Shown here piece after piece: positions 8,634 through 17,883 of a stretch of 64,000 nt of DNA; position 1 is the stretch's first letter; the number at the start of each line of letters is the position of its first letter. The DNA is from Xylanibacter caecicola. GTDB lineage: Bacteria; Bacteroidota; Bacteroidia; Bacteroidales; Bacteroidaceae. The position numbers and the translations under genes were made by a program. The stretch is from contig NZ_JABKKJ010000003.1 in NCBI RefSeq assembly GCF_013166515.1, forward strand, positions 124,001 to 188,000. The letters run 5' to 3'. The notes beneath the pieces were generated by a model, which did not search any database, was not told the origin of the DNA, and was given only the letters and a program-made list of their open reading frames with translations.

Positions 8634-8718
8634 ATGATACCTTTTGGCATCTAAAAGGTGGCTTTTGGGCTTCTAAAATGCCACCTTTCAGCCTGCGAAA
8701 TGCCACCTTTTGGAAACC
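8634..8718. repeat. REP-like hairpin element, AAAGGTGGC / GCCACCTTT
   Basis: The element contains AAAAGGTGGC at about 8653-8662 and two complementary copies GCCACCTTT downstream (about 8690 and 8712), after a conserved entry AAGATGATACCT. The same entry and the same type of arms occur in the elements at 33945-34030 and 44538-44625, so I treat it as a diverged member of one family. Confidence 0.6.
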
Positions 8719-8825
8719 GGGAGGTCGTGTTTTAAAATATGGAATGTTTTCGGAGGCATTACGGTTTATTTGTGTGCGATTAACGTTAATTAACCTGCAA
8801 GATAACAGTTAATGTTTATTAAACA

Positions 8826-8833
8826 GTACTTTT
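8826..8833 (+). promoter_or_regulatory. -7 box upstream of the secreted adhesin-like gene
   Basis: TACTTTTG, an exact TAnnTTTG, 88 nt before the ATG at 8921. No TTG is present at the right distance upstream. Confidence 0.5.
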
Positions 8834-8920
8834 GTATTTCACAATGATATTTAAAATCGTGTTTTTGTTGTCCAATTGATACATAAACGAACTTAATATA
8901 AACATTTAAATATTTTAAAA

Positions 8921-11900
8921 ATGAAGAAAACGTTACTTTTACTGCTTGCCCTTGTGGGGCTGGTGACGCTTCAGGCGCAAGTGCCTTATCAGCGCATTTC
9001 TACCCCCCCCACTTCGGTTAAGGCAAAACAGATTAACAACAAGGGACACGAGTCCACCCGTGCGGTTGCAAAAGCTCCTAAAGTGGTGGTCGCGGGTATT
9101 GATGATGTAAATCCGGATGCCATAGAGGTGCCCTTTACACACGGTCTTGGAAAAGACAGTAATTTCCCCGATCTAAAGACAAAATACACTGCCATAAACG
9201 CCAACAACGACAACCGAAAGTGGCAGTTCGGTACGGTAAGCGGATATGGTGCGTGCATGGTGCCCAATGCGGAGGATATAAATGAGAACGACGACTGGCT
9301 TATCACCGTACCTGTTCACATGCCGGCAGGAGATTATGTCGTTTCGTTCGAGTTGGGAATGATGGGGTCCGGTGCCACAGGTGTCCGTATGGACGTGAAA
9401 CTCGGGACTTCTCCGACGGTAGAGGGCATGACCACACAGATTGTTCCGCCTACGGTATATACGGAAAAAGCCATGACGAAGTATGAGTATAATCTCAATA
9501 TTCCTCAAGAGGGTTACTATTATGTAGGTTTCCACTGTACCACCGAAAAGGCGATGAAAGGTACGCTTAAGCTTACCAACGTGGGTGTAAGGAGCGGCAG
9601 TGTAGAGCCTGTTGTCCCCGTAGACCCGCCTGCGGCAGGTACTCTGACGTGGGTGCTTGCGCCTAAAGGCGAGCTTAAGGCAGACGTCACATATGTTGCT
9701 CCGACAAAGACAAAGTCGGGTGCCGACCTTACGGAGATAAGCAAGGTGATAATAACCTCTCGCTGGGAGGTGGACAAATTCGAGTATACGGATGTGAAAC
9801 CGGGTCAGACAATAGAACTGAAAGATGTGGAAATGTATGCCGGGATAAACAACCGCTTCACGGCGGTGGCATACGTTGGCGAGACAGCCGGCGACAAGGT
9901 CGAGCACAAAAACATCTGGTGCGGTCCGGACACGCCGCTCGCTCCTGAGAATGTAAAGCTCGTGGCATCGGAAGACTTCAAGTCGGCGGTGCTGTCGTGG
10001 GACCCTGTCGGCGAGACAGGCGAGCATGGCGGATACGTAGATCCCAATGATGTTACATATTACATCTTCGATGCTTTCGGGTCATATTACGACCCGGCAA
10101 TTGCCACTACAAAGGAAACATCACTGAAAATAGAGTATCCCGACCTTGAAGGACAGGACTTCGTGGCATATCAGGTGACGGCGGGATATGGCGAGAACTA
10201 TTCTACGGACACGGCGTCGGACATACTGACAATAGGCGAACCGTACAAGATGCCGTTTGCAGAATCTTTCAGAGACGGGCGTTATGATGATATATGGCTT
10301 GTAGACCCGAAGTCGAACAGCAGTAACCAGATGCAGGGAACGGTGGATGACGAGTATTTCCCGTCGCTCATAGACCCTGAGGATCCGGATGCTCCCGCAC
10401 CTCTCGTATCGCAGGATGGCGACAACGGCTTCTTCTACTGGCTGCCGTACGAGAAGGACGTGATGTATGGAATGATTTCTCCGCGCGTCGATATCAGTGG
10501 CGCAGCCAACCCCGCGCTCGAGTTCTGGTATCAGGGACAGGGCAGCGACATCGACGTGATGGTGTCCAAGGACGATGCTCCGTTTGACGTGGTGAAGACC
10601 ATCGACATGCAGGCAGATCCTACGACAGGAGGCTGGACGCTTGCAAGCATTCCGCTGACAGACTATAAGGACGCGAAGGCGATACAGTTTGAACTGCGTC
10701 TGAGAGCCGCGCACAACGATGCCGACCATACATGGAGCGTGCCGCTCGACAACATTCGTGTGCGCGACGTTGTGGACAAGGATCTGCGCATGGTGTCTCT
10801 CGGGGCGCCGGCAAATGTCAAGGTAGGCGATAAACTGACATTAAAGGCTCATATAGAGAACCTCGGCAAGGAGGCTGACGGTGCCGTTGTAGCATGGACG
10901 GTGAACGGAAAGAATGTCGGAACATCGGCTCTGCCGGTAATTACGGCAAACGGTTTTGCCGATGCGGAGTTTGAATATACCGTTCCTTTCGATACGGACG
11001 CTCTGCTTGAGATCAAGGCGGAGGCGACGCTGGAGGGCGACGGCTGCGCCGTCAACAATGCGGCGGAGGCTTCTGTCAAGGTGAAACTGAACAACTATCC
11101 TACTGTTACAGACCTTGCAGGAAGTGCTGCGGACAGTGGCGCGAAGGTTACTCTTACATGGACGGCTCCGTCGCTTGAAGGACTGACCGACTGCAAGACG
11201 GTGGCAGAAGACTTTGAAAGCGAGGACTACACGCCGATGTCCATCACCGGTGCCGGCGGCTGGACGGTGTATGACGGCGACAAGTTGAAGACATATAACA
11301 TCTTCCGCGAACTTTACAATCCTTACCAGACACAGCCAATCGGCTTCCAGTTGTTTAACCGCACGGTGGCGGAAGTGCCCGAAAAATATTGGGCTGATGC
11401 GGCTCCGCACAGCGGTGAGACGTTTATGATGGCACCGAGTAGCCAGGAGGGAAACAACGACAACTGGCTTATTTCGCCGGAGCTTTCGGGTAATGAGCAG
11501 ACCGTTTCGTTCTGGGCAAAGAGCTTTACGTTGGTTTGGGGAGAATCATTTGAAGTGCTTTACTCCACAACCGGTAACAGTCCTGAGGACTTCACGCAGA
11601 CCGTGGAGGTGGAGAACTATCCTGCCGACGGCGTCGTACCGGAGGATTGGACGGAGTTCAAGGTAGCCCTGCCAAAGGGTGCAAAGCACTTTGCGATACG
11701 CCACAAGACTTACGATACGGTGGCGCTCTTGGTTGACGACGTGACGTATGAGAGCGCCCCGGATGTTCCCACGGACATTGCACTGACGGGTTATTACATA
11801 TTCCGCGACGGCGAAAGGATAAACGAGGTGCCTGTGACGGAGACGACGTATACCGACTCGCCTGTTGAGGCTGGTGCTGCCGACGGCGAATATACATACA

Positions 11901-12124
11901 GCTATGTGGTTGTTCCGGTATACAACTACGGTACCGCTCCAAAGAGCAACGAGGTTACCGTGTCTGTTGTAAGCACTGCCATCGACGAGATTACAGAGGG
12001 CGGCGCAGGTTCTGTTGCCGTATACTATAACCTACAGGGTGTGCGCGTTCCTGCCGGACGCCTTGTTCCCGGCGTATATGTACGCGTGACAGACGGACAT
12101 TCAGACAAGGTGGTTGTGAAGTAG
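8921..12124 (+). CDS. Large secreted choice-of-anchor J / FN3 adhesin-like protein
   Basis: A 1067-residue exported protein. Residues 1-19 are a signal peptide ending LQAQ. The body looks modular: an N-terminal jelly-roll-like region (about 85-215), a beta domain (240-340), an FN3-like domain (about 345-440), a choice-of-anchor J/cleaved-adhesin-like domain (about 445-640, PFAESFRDGRYDDIW), a CARDB-like domain (about 650-750), FN3, a second choice-of-anchor J domain (about 785-950, NDNWLISPELSGNEQTVSFWAKSF), FN3, and a short tail (YYNLQGVRVPAGRLVPGVYV). The tail resembles the C-terminal segment of many Prevotella surface proteins, so surface display is likely, but the export route is not proven. 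Eight C in a row (9003-9010, codons 28-30) lie just after the signal peptide. The gene is monocistronic with a terminator at 12142-12208. Confidence 0.8.
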   Translation: MKKTLLLLLALVGLVTLQAQVPYQRISTPPTSVKAKQINNKGHESTRAVAKAPKVVVAGIDDVNPDAIEVPFTHGLGKDSNFPDLKTKYTAINANNDNRKWQFGTVSGYGACMVPNAEDINENDDWLITVPVHMPAGDYVVSFELGMMGSGATGVRMDVKLGTSPTVEGMTTQIVPPTVYTEKAMTKYEYNLNIPQEGYYYVGFHCTTEKAMKGTLKLTNVGVRSGSVEPVVPVDPPAAGTLTWVLAPKGELKADVTYVAPTKTKSGADLTEISKVIITSRWEVDKFEYTDVKPGQTIELKDVEMYAGINNRFTAVAYVGETAGDKVEHKNIWCGPDTPLAPENVKLVASEDFKSAVLSWDPVGETGEHGGYVDPNDVTYYIFDAFGSYYDPAIATTKETSLKIEYPDLEGQDFVAYQVTAGYGENYSTDTASDILTIGEPYKMPFAESFRDGRYDDIWLVDPKSNSSNQMQGTVDDEYFPSLIDPEDPDAPAPLVSQDGDNGFFYWLPYEKDVMYGMISPRVDISGAANPALEFWYQGQGSDIDVMVSKDDAPFDVVKTIDMQADPTTGGWTLASIPLTDYKDAKAIQFELRLRAAHNDADHTWSVPLDNIRVRDVVDKDLRMVSLGAPANVKVGDKLTLKAHIENLGKEADGAVVAWTVNGKNVGTSALPVITANGFADAEFEYTVPFDTDALLEIKAEATLEGDGCAVNNAAEASVKVKLNNYPTVTDLAGSAADSGAKVTLTWTAPSLEGLTDCKTVAEDFESEDYTPMSITGAGGWTVYDGDKLKTYNIFRELYNPYQTQPIGFQLFNRTVAEVPEKYWADAAPHSGETFMMAPSSQEGNNDNWLISPELSGNEQTVSFWAKSFTLVWGESFEVLYSTTGNSPEDFTQTVEVENYPADGVVPEDWTEFKVALPKGAKHFAIRHKTYDTVALLVDDVTYESAPDVPTDIALTGYYIFRDGERINEVPVTETTYTDSPVEAGAADGEYTYSYVVVPVYNYGTAPKSNEVTVSVVSTAIDEITEGGAGSVAVYYNLQGVRVPAGRLVPGVYVRVTDGHSDKVVVK

Positions 12125-12141
12125 AAGCGTTGAAAGACCGG

Positions 12142-12208
12142 TTCGCCCCGACATTTGCGGTGTGTGTCTCTCTGTGGGACATGCCGCATGTGCCGGGGCG
12201 AATTTTGT
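12142..12208 (+). terminator. Terminator after the adhesin-like gene
   Basis: TTCGCCCCG (12142-12150) pairs with CGGGGCGAA (12194-12202), an inner TTGCGG/CCGCAT pairing extends the stem, and TTTTGTTG follows. It starts 17 nt after the stop. Confidence 0.75.
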
Positions 12209-12283
12209 TGTACAAGTGTGGCTTTTAACTTGTCACACCTTATTTTATTATATATTTATTTTCTTCAAATGGATTTAAATTAC

Positions 12284-12291
12284 TAAATTTG
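12284..12291 (+). promoter_or_regulatory. -7 box upstream of purB
   Basis: TAAATTTG followed by CAGCC, 24 nt before the purB ATG. No TTG is present at the -33 position. Confidence 0.5.
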
Positions 12292-12314
12292 CAGCCATTA
12301 ATACGTATTAGCTT

Positions 12315-13661
12315 ATGACACTTGACTTATTGACTGCAATCTCTCCGGTAGACGGTCGCTATCGGGGTAAGGCGGAACCTTTGGCAGAGTATTTTTCGGA
12401 ATATGCACTTATACGCTACCGTGTGCGTGTGGAGATTGAATATTTCATCACGCTGTGCGAGTTGCCGTTGCCCCAGTTGGCAGACTTCGACACATCGCTT
12501 TTCGGACGTCTGAGGGATATTTACCGTCTGCTCGACGAGCAGGGCGCCGCCCGTGTGAAGGAAATAGAGAAGACGACGAACCACGACGTGAAGGCGGTGG
12601 AGTATTACATCAAGGAGCAGTTCGATGCAATCGGAGGGCTTGACAAATACAAGGAGTTCATCCATTTCGGACTGACTTCGCAGGACATCAACAACACTTC
12701 GGTGCCTCTCTCGGTGAAGGAGGCGCTTGCGGACGTATATGTGCCGCAGGTGAAAGAACTGGTGGAGCAGCTCCGCACATACGCCGACGAGTGGAAAGAC
12801 GTGTCGATGCTTGCAAAGACTCACGGACAGCCGGCATCGCCCACAAGACTGGGCAAGGAGATAATGGTATATGTATATCGTCTCGAAAAGCAGCTGGAGA
12901 TGCTCACGGCATGTCCCATGACGGCAAAGTTCGGTGGTGCGACGGGTAACTACAATGCCCATAACGTGGCATATCCGCAGTACGACTGGAAAGAGTTCGG
13001 CAACAGGTTCGTGAGCGAGAAGCTGGGTCTGGAGCGTGAACAGTATACCACGCAGATAAGCAACTACGACTGTCTTGCTGCCGTGTTCGATGCCATAAGC
13101 CGTATAAACACCATTATCATAGACCTTGACCGCGACTTCTGGATGTATATCTCCATGGAGTATTTCAAGCAGAAGATAAAAGCCGGTGAGGTGGGGTCGA
13201 GTGCCATGCCGCACAAAGTCAACCCTATAGACTTCGAGAACAGTGAGGGCAACCTCGGAATGGCGAACGCCGTGCTCCGTTTCCTTGCCTCAAAGCTGCC
13301 CGTAAGCCGTCTGCAGCGCGACCTGACAGACTCTACGGTGCTTAGAAACATCGGCGTTCCGCTCGGTCACGGCATCATAGCGGTGCAGAGCACGCTGAAA
13401 GGATTGCGCAAGCTCATCCTCAACGAGGAGGCGATAAGGGCTGATCTTGACAATACGTGGGCTGTTGTGGCGGAGGCTATACAGACCATATTGCGTCGCG
13501 AGGCATATCCGCATCCGTATGAAGCACTGAAGGCTTTGACACGCACAAACAAGAAAATGACAGAAGAGACGATACACGAGTTTGTGCGCGGACTGGATGT
13601 CAGCGATGAGGTGAAGGCAGAACTTATGGCGATAACGCCGTCGAACTATACGGGAGTATAA
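12315..13661 (+). CDS. purB: Adenylosuccinate lyase
   Basis: Cytoplasmic lyase of the fumarase/aspartase superfamily. It acts twice in purine synthesis, on SAICAR and on adenylosuccinate, releasing fumarate each time. The 448 residues match the longer E. coli-like PurB form. Visible signatures are TSQDINNTS, KTHGQPASPT and the catalytic serine loop SSAMPHKVNPIDFENSEG near residues 293-310. The start ATG is preceded by a -7 box only 24 nt away. A 22-bp perfect palindrome (13698-13719) lies between it and the next gene. Confidence 0.95.
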   Translation: MTLDLLTAISPVDGRYRGKAEPLAEYFSEYALIRYRVRVEIEYFITLCELPLPQLADFDTSLFGRLRDIYRLLDEQGAARVKEIEKTTNHDVKAVEYYIKEQFDAIGGLDKYKEFIHFGLTSQDINNTSVPLSVKEALADVYVPQVKELVEQLRTYADEWKDVSMLAKTHGQPASPTRLGKEIMVYVYRLEKQLEMLTACPMTAKFGGATGNYNAHNVAYPQYDWKEFGNRFVSEKLGLEREQYTTQISNYDCLAAVFDAISRINTIIIDLDRDFWMYISMEYFKQKIKAGEVGSSAMPHKVNPIDFENSEGNLGMANAVLRFLASKLPVSRLQRDLTDSTVLRNIGVPLGHGIIAVQSTLKGLRKLILNEEAIRADLDNTWAVVAEAIQTILRREAYPHPYEALKALTRTNKKMTEETIHEFVRGLDVSDEVKAELMAITPSNYTGV

Positions 13662-13697
13662 GCCTGCTATCATATAAATTATGGGTCTTATAGGTCA

Positions 13698-13719
13698 TAT
13701 AGGTCTTATAAGACCTATA
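13698..13719. repeat. Perfect 22-bp palindrome between purB and the rluB-like gene
   Basis: The segment reads the same on both strands for 22 nt (half-site TATAGGTCTTA). It is preceded by two further partial copies of the half-site (GGTCTTATAGGTCATATAGG) and followed by an A-rich run, not T-rich. As RNA it would form a tight hairpin after purB. As DNA it could be an operator. Confidence 0.7.
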
Positions 13720-13777
13720 AAAAGAAAAAATATAATAAAGTATTAACCAAGCCGTGAGGCTATAACAGAGAAAAGAA

Positions 13778-15172
13778 ATGACAGAAGAATTCAACAACAT
13801 GCAGAACGAAGAGTCTGCACAGCAGAACGAGAACGGCCGCGAGGGCTACAGAAAACCTGACTATCAAGGCTACAGACCGGTAGGTCGTCAGATGCGTCCG
13901 CGCATAAATCAAAGGCGTCCGTACAACGCAAACAGAAGCTATGACAACAATTCCGGAGGTTTCCGTCCCGAAGGGTTCGGAGCCGGTTTGCAGCATGATG
14001 GAGGACAGCAGCGCAGCTACCGTCCGCGTTACAACAACAATCAGGAGGGCGGCTATCAGCCACGACAGGGCTATCAGCAGCGCAACGGCTACGGACAACA
14101 GCGCAACACCGGCTATCGTCCGCGTTACAATAACAATCAGGAGGAGGGCTATCAGCCGCGACAGGAGGGTTATCAACCGCGTTACAACAACGGTTACCGT
14201 CCCCGCTACAATGATAATAACGGCGAAGAGGGTGCACCGCAGCATACGGGAAACTATCAGCCGCATCGCAACTATCAGCGTCAGGGTGGCTATCAGCCCC
14301 GGGGCGGTTATCAGCAACGTGGCGGATACAACCGTCAGGGCGGCAATTATCAGCCGCGACAGGGTTACCGTCCGCGCACGGCGGATTATGATCCTAATGC
14401 AAAATACAATCTTAAGAAGCGCATAGAATATAAGGAACAGCATATAGACCCCAACGAACCGGTGCGTCTTAACAAGTTCCTTGCCAATGCGGGAGTTTGC
14501 AGCCGTCGTGAGGCGGACGAGTTCATACAGGCAGGAGTGGTTTCGGTGAACGGCGCAGTGGTAACGGAACTGGGTACGAAAGTGCTTCGCACGGACGAGG
14601 TAAGGTTTCACGACCAGCCCGTAACACTTGAGAAGAAAGTATATGTGCTGCTCAACAAGCCGAAAGACTGTGTCACCACAAGCGACGATCCGCAGCAGCG
14701 TAAGACGGTGATGGACCTCGTTCGCGACGCATGTCCGGAACGCATATATCCGGTGGGACGTCTTGACCGTAACACAACGGGTGTTCTCTTGCTCACCAAC
14801 GACGGCGACATGGCAAGCAAGCTTACTCATCCGAAGTTTCTGAAGAAGAAAGTTTACCATGTATACCTTGACAAGAACGTCACCGCCCACGACATGCAAC
14901 AGATTGCACAGGGCATAACTCTCGACGACGGGGACATTCATGCGGATGCAGTGGAGTATGCTCACGAGACCGATCGCAGCCAGGTTGGCATAGAGATACA
15001 CAGCGGACGTAACCGCATTGTGCGTCGTATCTTCGAGAGTCTCGGCTACCGTGTGGTGAAGCTCGACCGTGTTCAGTTTGCCGGATTGACAAAGAAGAAC
15101 GTCCGCCGTGGCGACTGGCGTTTCCTCACCGAGAAGGAAGTGGAGATGCTGCGCATGGGGGCATTCGAGTAA
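13778..15172 (+). CDS. rRNA pseudouridine synthase (RluB/RsuA family) with long Arg/Gly/Tyr-rich N-terminal tail
   Basis: Converts a uridine in rRNA to pseudouridine. The enzyme part starts near residue 228 with an S4 RNA-binding domain (VRLNKFLANAGVCSRREADEFI). The RsuA-family catalytic motif GRLDRNTTGVLLLTNDG follows near 326-342, with the catalytic Asp in GRLD. Residues about 15-205 are a low-complexity tail of repeated YRPRYNNNQEGGYQPRQ-type units rich in Arg, Gly, Tyr, Gln and Asn, like eukaryotic RGG boxes. Such tails occur on Bacteroidetes members of the family and presumably add RNA affinity. The exact target (23S U2605-like for RluB) is inferred. asnS follows after 61 nt. Confidence 0.88.
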   Translation: MTEEFNNMQNEESAQQNENGREGYRKPDYQGYRPVGRQMRPRINQRRPYNANRSYDNNSGGFRPEGFGAGLQHDGGQQRSYRPRYNNNQEGGYQPRQGYQQRNGYGQQRNTGYRPRYNNNQEEGYQPRQEGYQPRYNNGYRPRYNDNNGEEGAPQHTGNYQPHRNYQRQGGYQPRGGYQQRGGYNRQGGNYQPRQGYRPRTADYDPNAKYNLKKRIEYKEQHIDPNEPVRLNKFLANAGVCSRREADEFIQAGVVSVNGAVVTELGTKVLRTDEVRFHDQPVTLEKKVYVLLNKPKDCVTTSDDPQQRKTVMDLVRDACPERIYPVGRLDRNTTGVLLLTNDGDMASKLTHPKFLKKKVYHVYLDKNVTAHDMQQIAQGITLDDGDIHADAVEYAHETDRSQVGIEIHSGRNRIVRRIFESLGYRVVKLDRVQFAGLTKKNVRRGDWRFLTEKEVEMLRMGAFE

Positions 15173-15233
15173 AAAACAGGAAACAAGAATAACATAAATG
15201 AGGTGTAAGCCTCCGTTCATTATTTAAATATAG

Positions 15234-16628
15234 ATGGAAAGAACTAAAATCGTAGATGTATTGCAGCGTACCGATTATGGTACTGTTGTCAATGTGAAAG
15301 GCTGGGTAAGGACCCGCCGTGGTAGTAAGGCTGTTAATTTCATCGCCCTGAACGATGGTTCTACTATCAAGAATATACAGATTGTCGTCGATGTGGAGAA
15401 GTTTGACGACGCCATAATAAAGGATATAACCACCGGAGCGTGCATAAGCGTAGACGGAGAGTTGGTTCAGAGCCAGGGCAAAGGGCAGAGTGTGGAACTG
15501 CAGTGTCGTAATATCGAGATACTGGGAGTCTGCGGTGCCGACTATCCTTTGCAGAAGAAAGGGCACACAATGGAGTTCCTGCGCGAGCATGCGAACCTCC
15601 GTATGCGTACAAACACATTCGGAGCGGTGTTCCGCATACGTCACAACATGGCAATGGCGATACACTGTTACTTCCACGAACACGGCTTCTTCTACCTCAA
15701 TACGCCGATAATCACGGCGAGCGACTGCGAAGGTGCGGGGCAGATGTTTCAGGTTACGACAAAGAACCTGTATGATCTGAAGAAGGACGAAGACGGAAAA
15801 ATAGACTATAGCGACGACTTCTTCGGCAAGCAGGCTTCGCTCACCGTGAGCGGACAGCTTGAAGGTGAGCTGGGCGCAACGGCACTGGGAGCAATCTATA
15901 CGTTTGGTCCTACGTTCCGTGCGGAGAACTCCAACACGCCGAGACATCTCGCCGAGTTCTGGATGATTGAGCCGGAAGTGGCTTTCAACGATATTACCGA
16001 CAACATGAACCTTGCCGAGGACTTCATAAAATACTGCATACGGTGGGCTTTGGACAACTGTGCCGACGACCTGGAGTTCCTCAACCAGTTTGTGGACAAG
16101 CAGCTCATAGAGCGCCTGCACTTTGTTCTTGAGCACGACTTCGTGCGTCTTGCATATACCGAAGGCATCAAAATCCTTGAAGAGGCGGTGCAGAACGGTC
16201 ACAAGTTCGAGTTCCCTGTATACTGGGGTGCCGACCTCGCAAGCGAGCACGAGCGTTATCTTGTGGAGCAGCACTTCAAGCGTCCGGTGATACTTACCGA
16301 CTATCCGAAGGAGATAAAGGCGTTCTACATGAAGATGAACGATGACAACAAGACCGTAAGAGCCATGGACGTGCTCTTCCCACAGATAGGTGAGATAATC
16401 GGAGGATCGGAGCGTGAGGCTGATTACGACAAGCTCATGGGACGTATAGAGGAACTTAACATCCCGATGAAGGATATGTGGTGGTATCTCGAAACACGCA
16501 AGTGGGGCTCTTGTCCGCACAGCGGTTTCGGCTTGGGCTTCGAGCGTCTCATCCTTTTCGTTACCGGAATGCAGAATATACGTGACGTTATTCCGTTCCC
16601 GAGAACGCCGAAGAACGCAGAGTTTTAA
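15234..16628 (+). CDS. asnS: Asparaginyl-tRNA synthetase
   Basis: Class IIb aminoacyl-tRNA synthetase that charges tRNA-Asn. The 464 residues comprise an OB-fold anticodon-binding domain ([26 protein letters not shown]), then the catalytic domain with motif 2 ([21 protein letters not shown]) and motif 3 ([15 protein letters not shown]). The motif 2 sequence and the absence of the AspRS insertion support Asn over Asp. It is followed within 45 nt by a strong intrinsic terminator and is probably the last gene of the purB-rluB-asnS stretch. Confidence 0.95.
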   Translation: MERTKIVDVLQRTDYGTVVNVKGWVRTRRGSKAVNFIALNDGSTIKNIQIVVDVEKFDDAIIKDITTGACISVDGELVQSQGKGQSVELQCRNIEILGVCGADYPLQKKGHTMEFLREHANLRMRTNTFGAVFRIRHNMAMAIHCYFHEHGFFYLNTPIITASDCEGAGQMFQVTTKNLYDLKKDEDGKIDYSDDFFGKQASLTVSGQLEGELGATALGAIYTFGPTFRAENSNTPRHLAEFWMIEPEVAFNDITDNMNLAEDFIKYCIRWALDNCADDLEFLNQFVDKQLIERLHFVLEHDFVRLAYTEGIKILEEAVQNGHKFEFPVYWGADLASEHERYLVEQHFKRPVILTDYPKEIKAFYMKMNDDNKTVRAMDVLFPQIGEIIGGSEREADYDKLMGRIEELNIPMKDMWWYLETRKWGSCPHSGFGLGFERLILFVTGMQNIRDVIPFPRTPKNAEF

Positions 16629-16671
16629 GTTGTGTCGGGCGACAGTCCGACATGAAACGGTAAAAAATATG

Positions 16672-16709
16672 CCGGCAGTTACATTTCAATATGTAGCTGC
16701 CGGATTTTT
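16672..16709 (+). terminator. Intrinsic terminator of asnS
   Basis: A 13-bp stem CCGGCAGTTACAT / ATGTAGCTGCCGG (one G-U) with a 6-nt loop, followed by ATTTTTTATT. Confidence 0.88.
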
Positions 16710-16729
16710 TATTGGGTGATTTTGGGAAG

Positions 16730-16975
16730 GAAAGGGGAGGTTGGTTTAAGGAGATAAGAGAAGATATTAGGAGATAAAGGGAGATAGGGGACAAATGTTT
16801 TGTTGATTGATTGGAAGGAGATAAAAGAAGATAAGGGAAGATAAAAGAAGATAGAGGACAAATGTCCGATTGCTTGTTACGAGACTATTGTCCTCTATCT
16901 CCTGTGGCGCAAGCCACATATCTCCTTCTATCTCCCCTTATCTCCTTCTTCTATCCCTCTTATCTCCTTATTCCG
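16730..16975. repeat. Purine/pyrimidine GGAGATA hairpin element with GNRA mini-hairpin
   Basis: The left half is repeated GGAGATAA/GAAGATAA and the right half is CTATCTCC/TTATCTCC. The inner arms 16849-16861 and 16888-16900 (AGATAGAGGACAA) are exact complements. The right arm is interrupted at 16903-16918 by TGTGGC-GCAA-GCCACA, a 6-bp hairpin with a GNRA loop. The element fills the gap between the convergent genes asnS and cvfB and abuts the cvfB stop codon. Confidence 0.85.
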
Positions 16976-17819
16976 TCGTCCTCTCCACGAGCCTTATCCC
17001 ATCTTCGCCGATGGTTATAAGCCTCTGTTTGTAAAGGTCGCCTACCGCCTTCTTGAATGTCTTCTTGCTCACGGCGAAACGGCTGTATATGTCCTCCGCC
17101 GCGCTCTTGTCGCCGAGGTCACACACCCCGTCGTGGTCTTTAAGATAGCGGAAGAGCGTCTCGCTGAACTCCTTTGTCTGCCTCTTGCCCGTAGGTTGCA
17201 ACGTTACGTCTATCTTGCCGTCGGCACGCACGTTGTCTATATACCCCTTCATGCGGTCTCCGGTATGTATGTCCTTGAACACCTGGTCGCGATATACCAG
17301 TCCGCCGTGCCTGTTGTTGATTATCACCTTGAATCCCAAGTCGGTCTTTTGCCATATCAACAGATCCACCTCCTCGCCCTTTTTATATTCGGGGAAGGTG
17401 TCATTGAGATAGTGCTCCACCTTTGCCGATGCCATTATGCGGTAGCTCTCTTCGTCGGTATGCACATGTACGATATAGCTTTTGCCCATTTCCATTTTCA
17501 TCTTCTGCTCGCGGAAAGGGCAGAAAAGGTCTTTCATCAGCCCCCAGTCGAGAAATGCGCCATATTGGTTTATCCATGCCACTTTAAGGAAAGCGAAGTC
17601 GCCCACCTTGGCTTTAGGTGTGAGCGTGGTGGCAACAGGGCGTTCCTCGTTGTCAAGATATATGAATACGTCAAGCTCGTCGCCAGGCTTGCAGCCCTCC
17701 GGCACATATCTCGCCGGCAATAATATCTCGCCTTCGTCGCCGCCGTCGAGATACATTCCGAAGTCCACCTGCTTTATTACTGTAAGATGATTGTACTCAC
17801 CCAGTTTTATTCCGTTCAT
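16968..17819 (-). CDS. cvfB: CvfB-family S1-domain RNA-binding protein
   Basis: Cytoplasmic RNA-binding protein of the CvfB (YitL) family, 283 residues. Members have three S1-type OB folds and a C-terminal winged helix. The first S1 domain is at about 1-65 (LGEYNHLTVIKQVDFGMYLDGGDEGEILLP), the second at about 70-135 (VGDFAFLKVAWINQYGAFLDWGLMKDLFCPF) and the third at about 140-215. The winged helix at about 225-280 contains AVSKKTFKKAVGDLYKQRLI. In Staphylococcus CvfB affects virulence gene expression. The Bacteroidales role is unknown. It follows the LolD-like gene by 64 nt on the same strand. Confidence 0.88.
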   Translation of the reverse strand: MNGIKLGEYNHLTVIKQVDFGMYLDGGDEGEILLPARYVPEGCKPGDELDVFIYLDNEERPVATTLTPKAKVGDFAFLKVAWINQYGAFLDWGLMKDLFCPFREQKMKMEMGKSYIVHVHTDEESYRIMASAKVEHYLNDTFPEYKKGEEVDLLIWQKTDLGFKVIINNRHGGLVYRDQVFKDIHTGDRMKGYIDNVRADGKIDVTLQPTGKRQTKEFSETLFRYLKDHDGVCDLGDKSAAEDIYSRFAVSKKTFKKAVGDLYKQRLITIGEDGIRLVERTTE

Positions 17820-17883
17820 CTGAGAAGAATTAATAATTTATAATTGATAATTTATAATGGGGTGGGAGATTGAGTCCGTTGTG

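Noticed and set aside
8453..8650. 65-codon open frame on the minus strand upstream of dinD
   Set aside because: Part of it overlaps the REP-like element, it has no recognised family, and its composition is that of AT-rich intergenic DNA.
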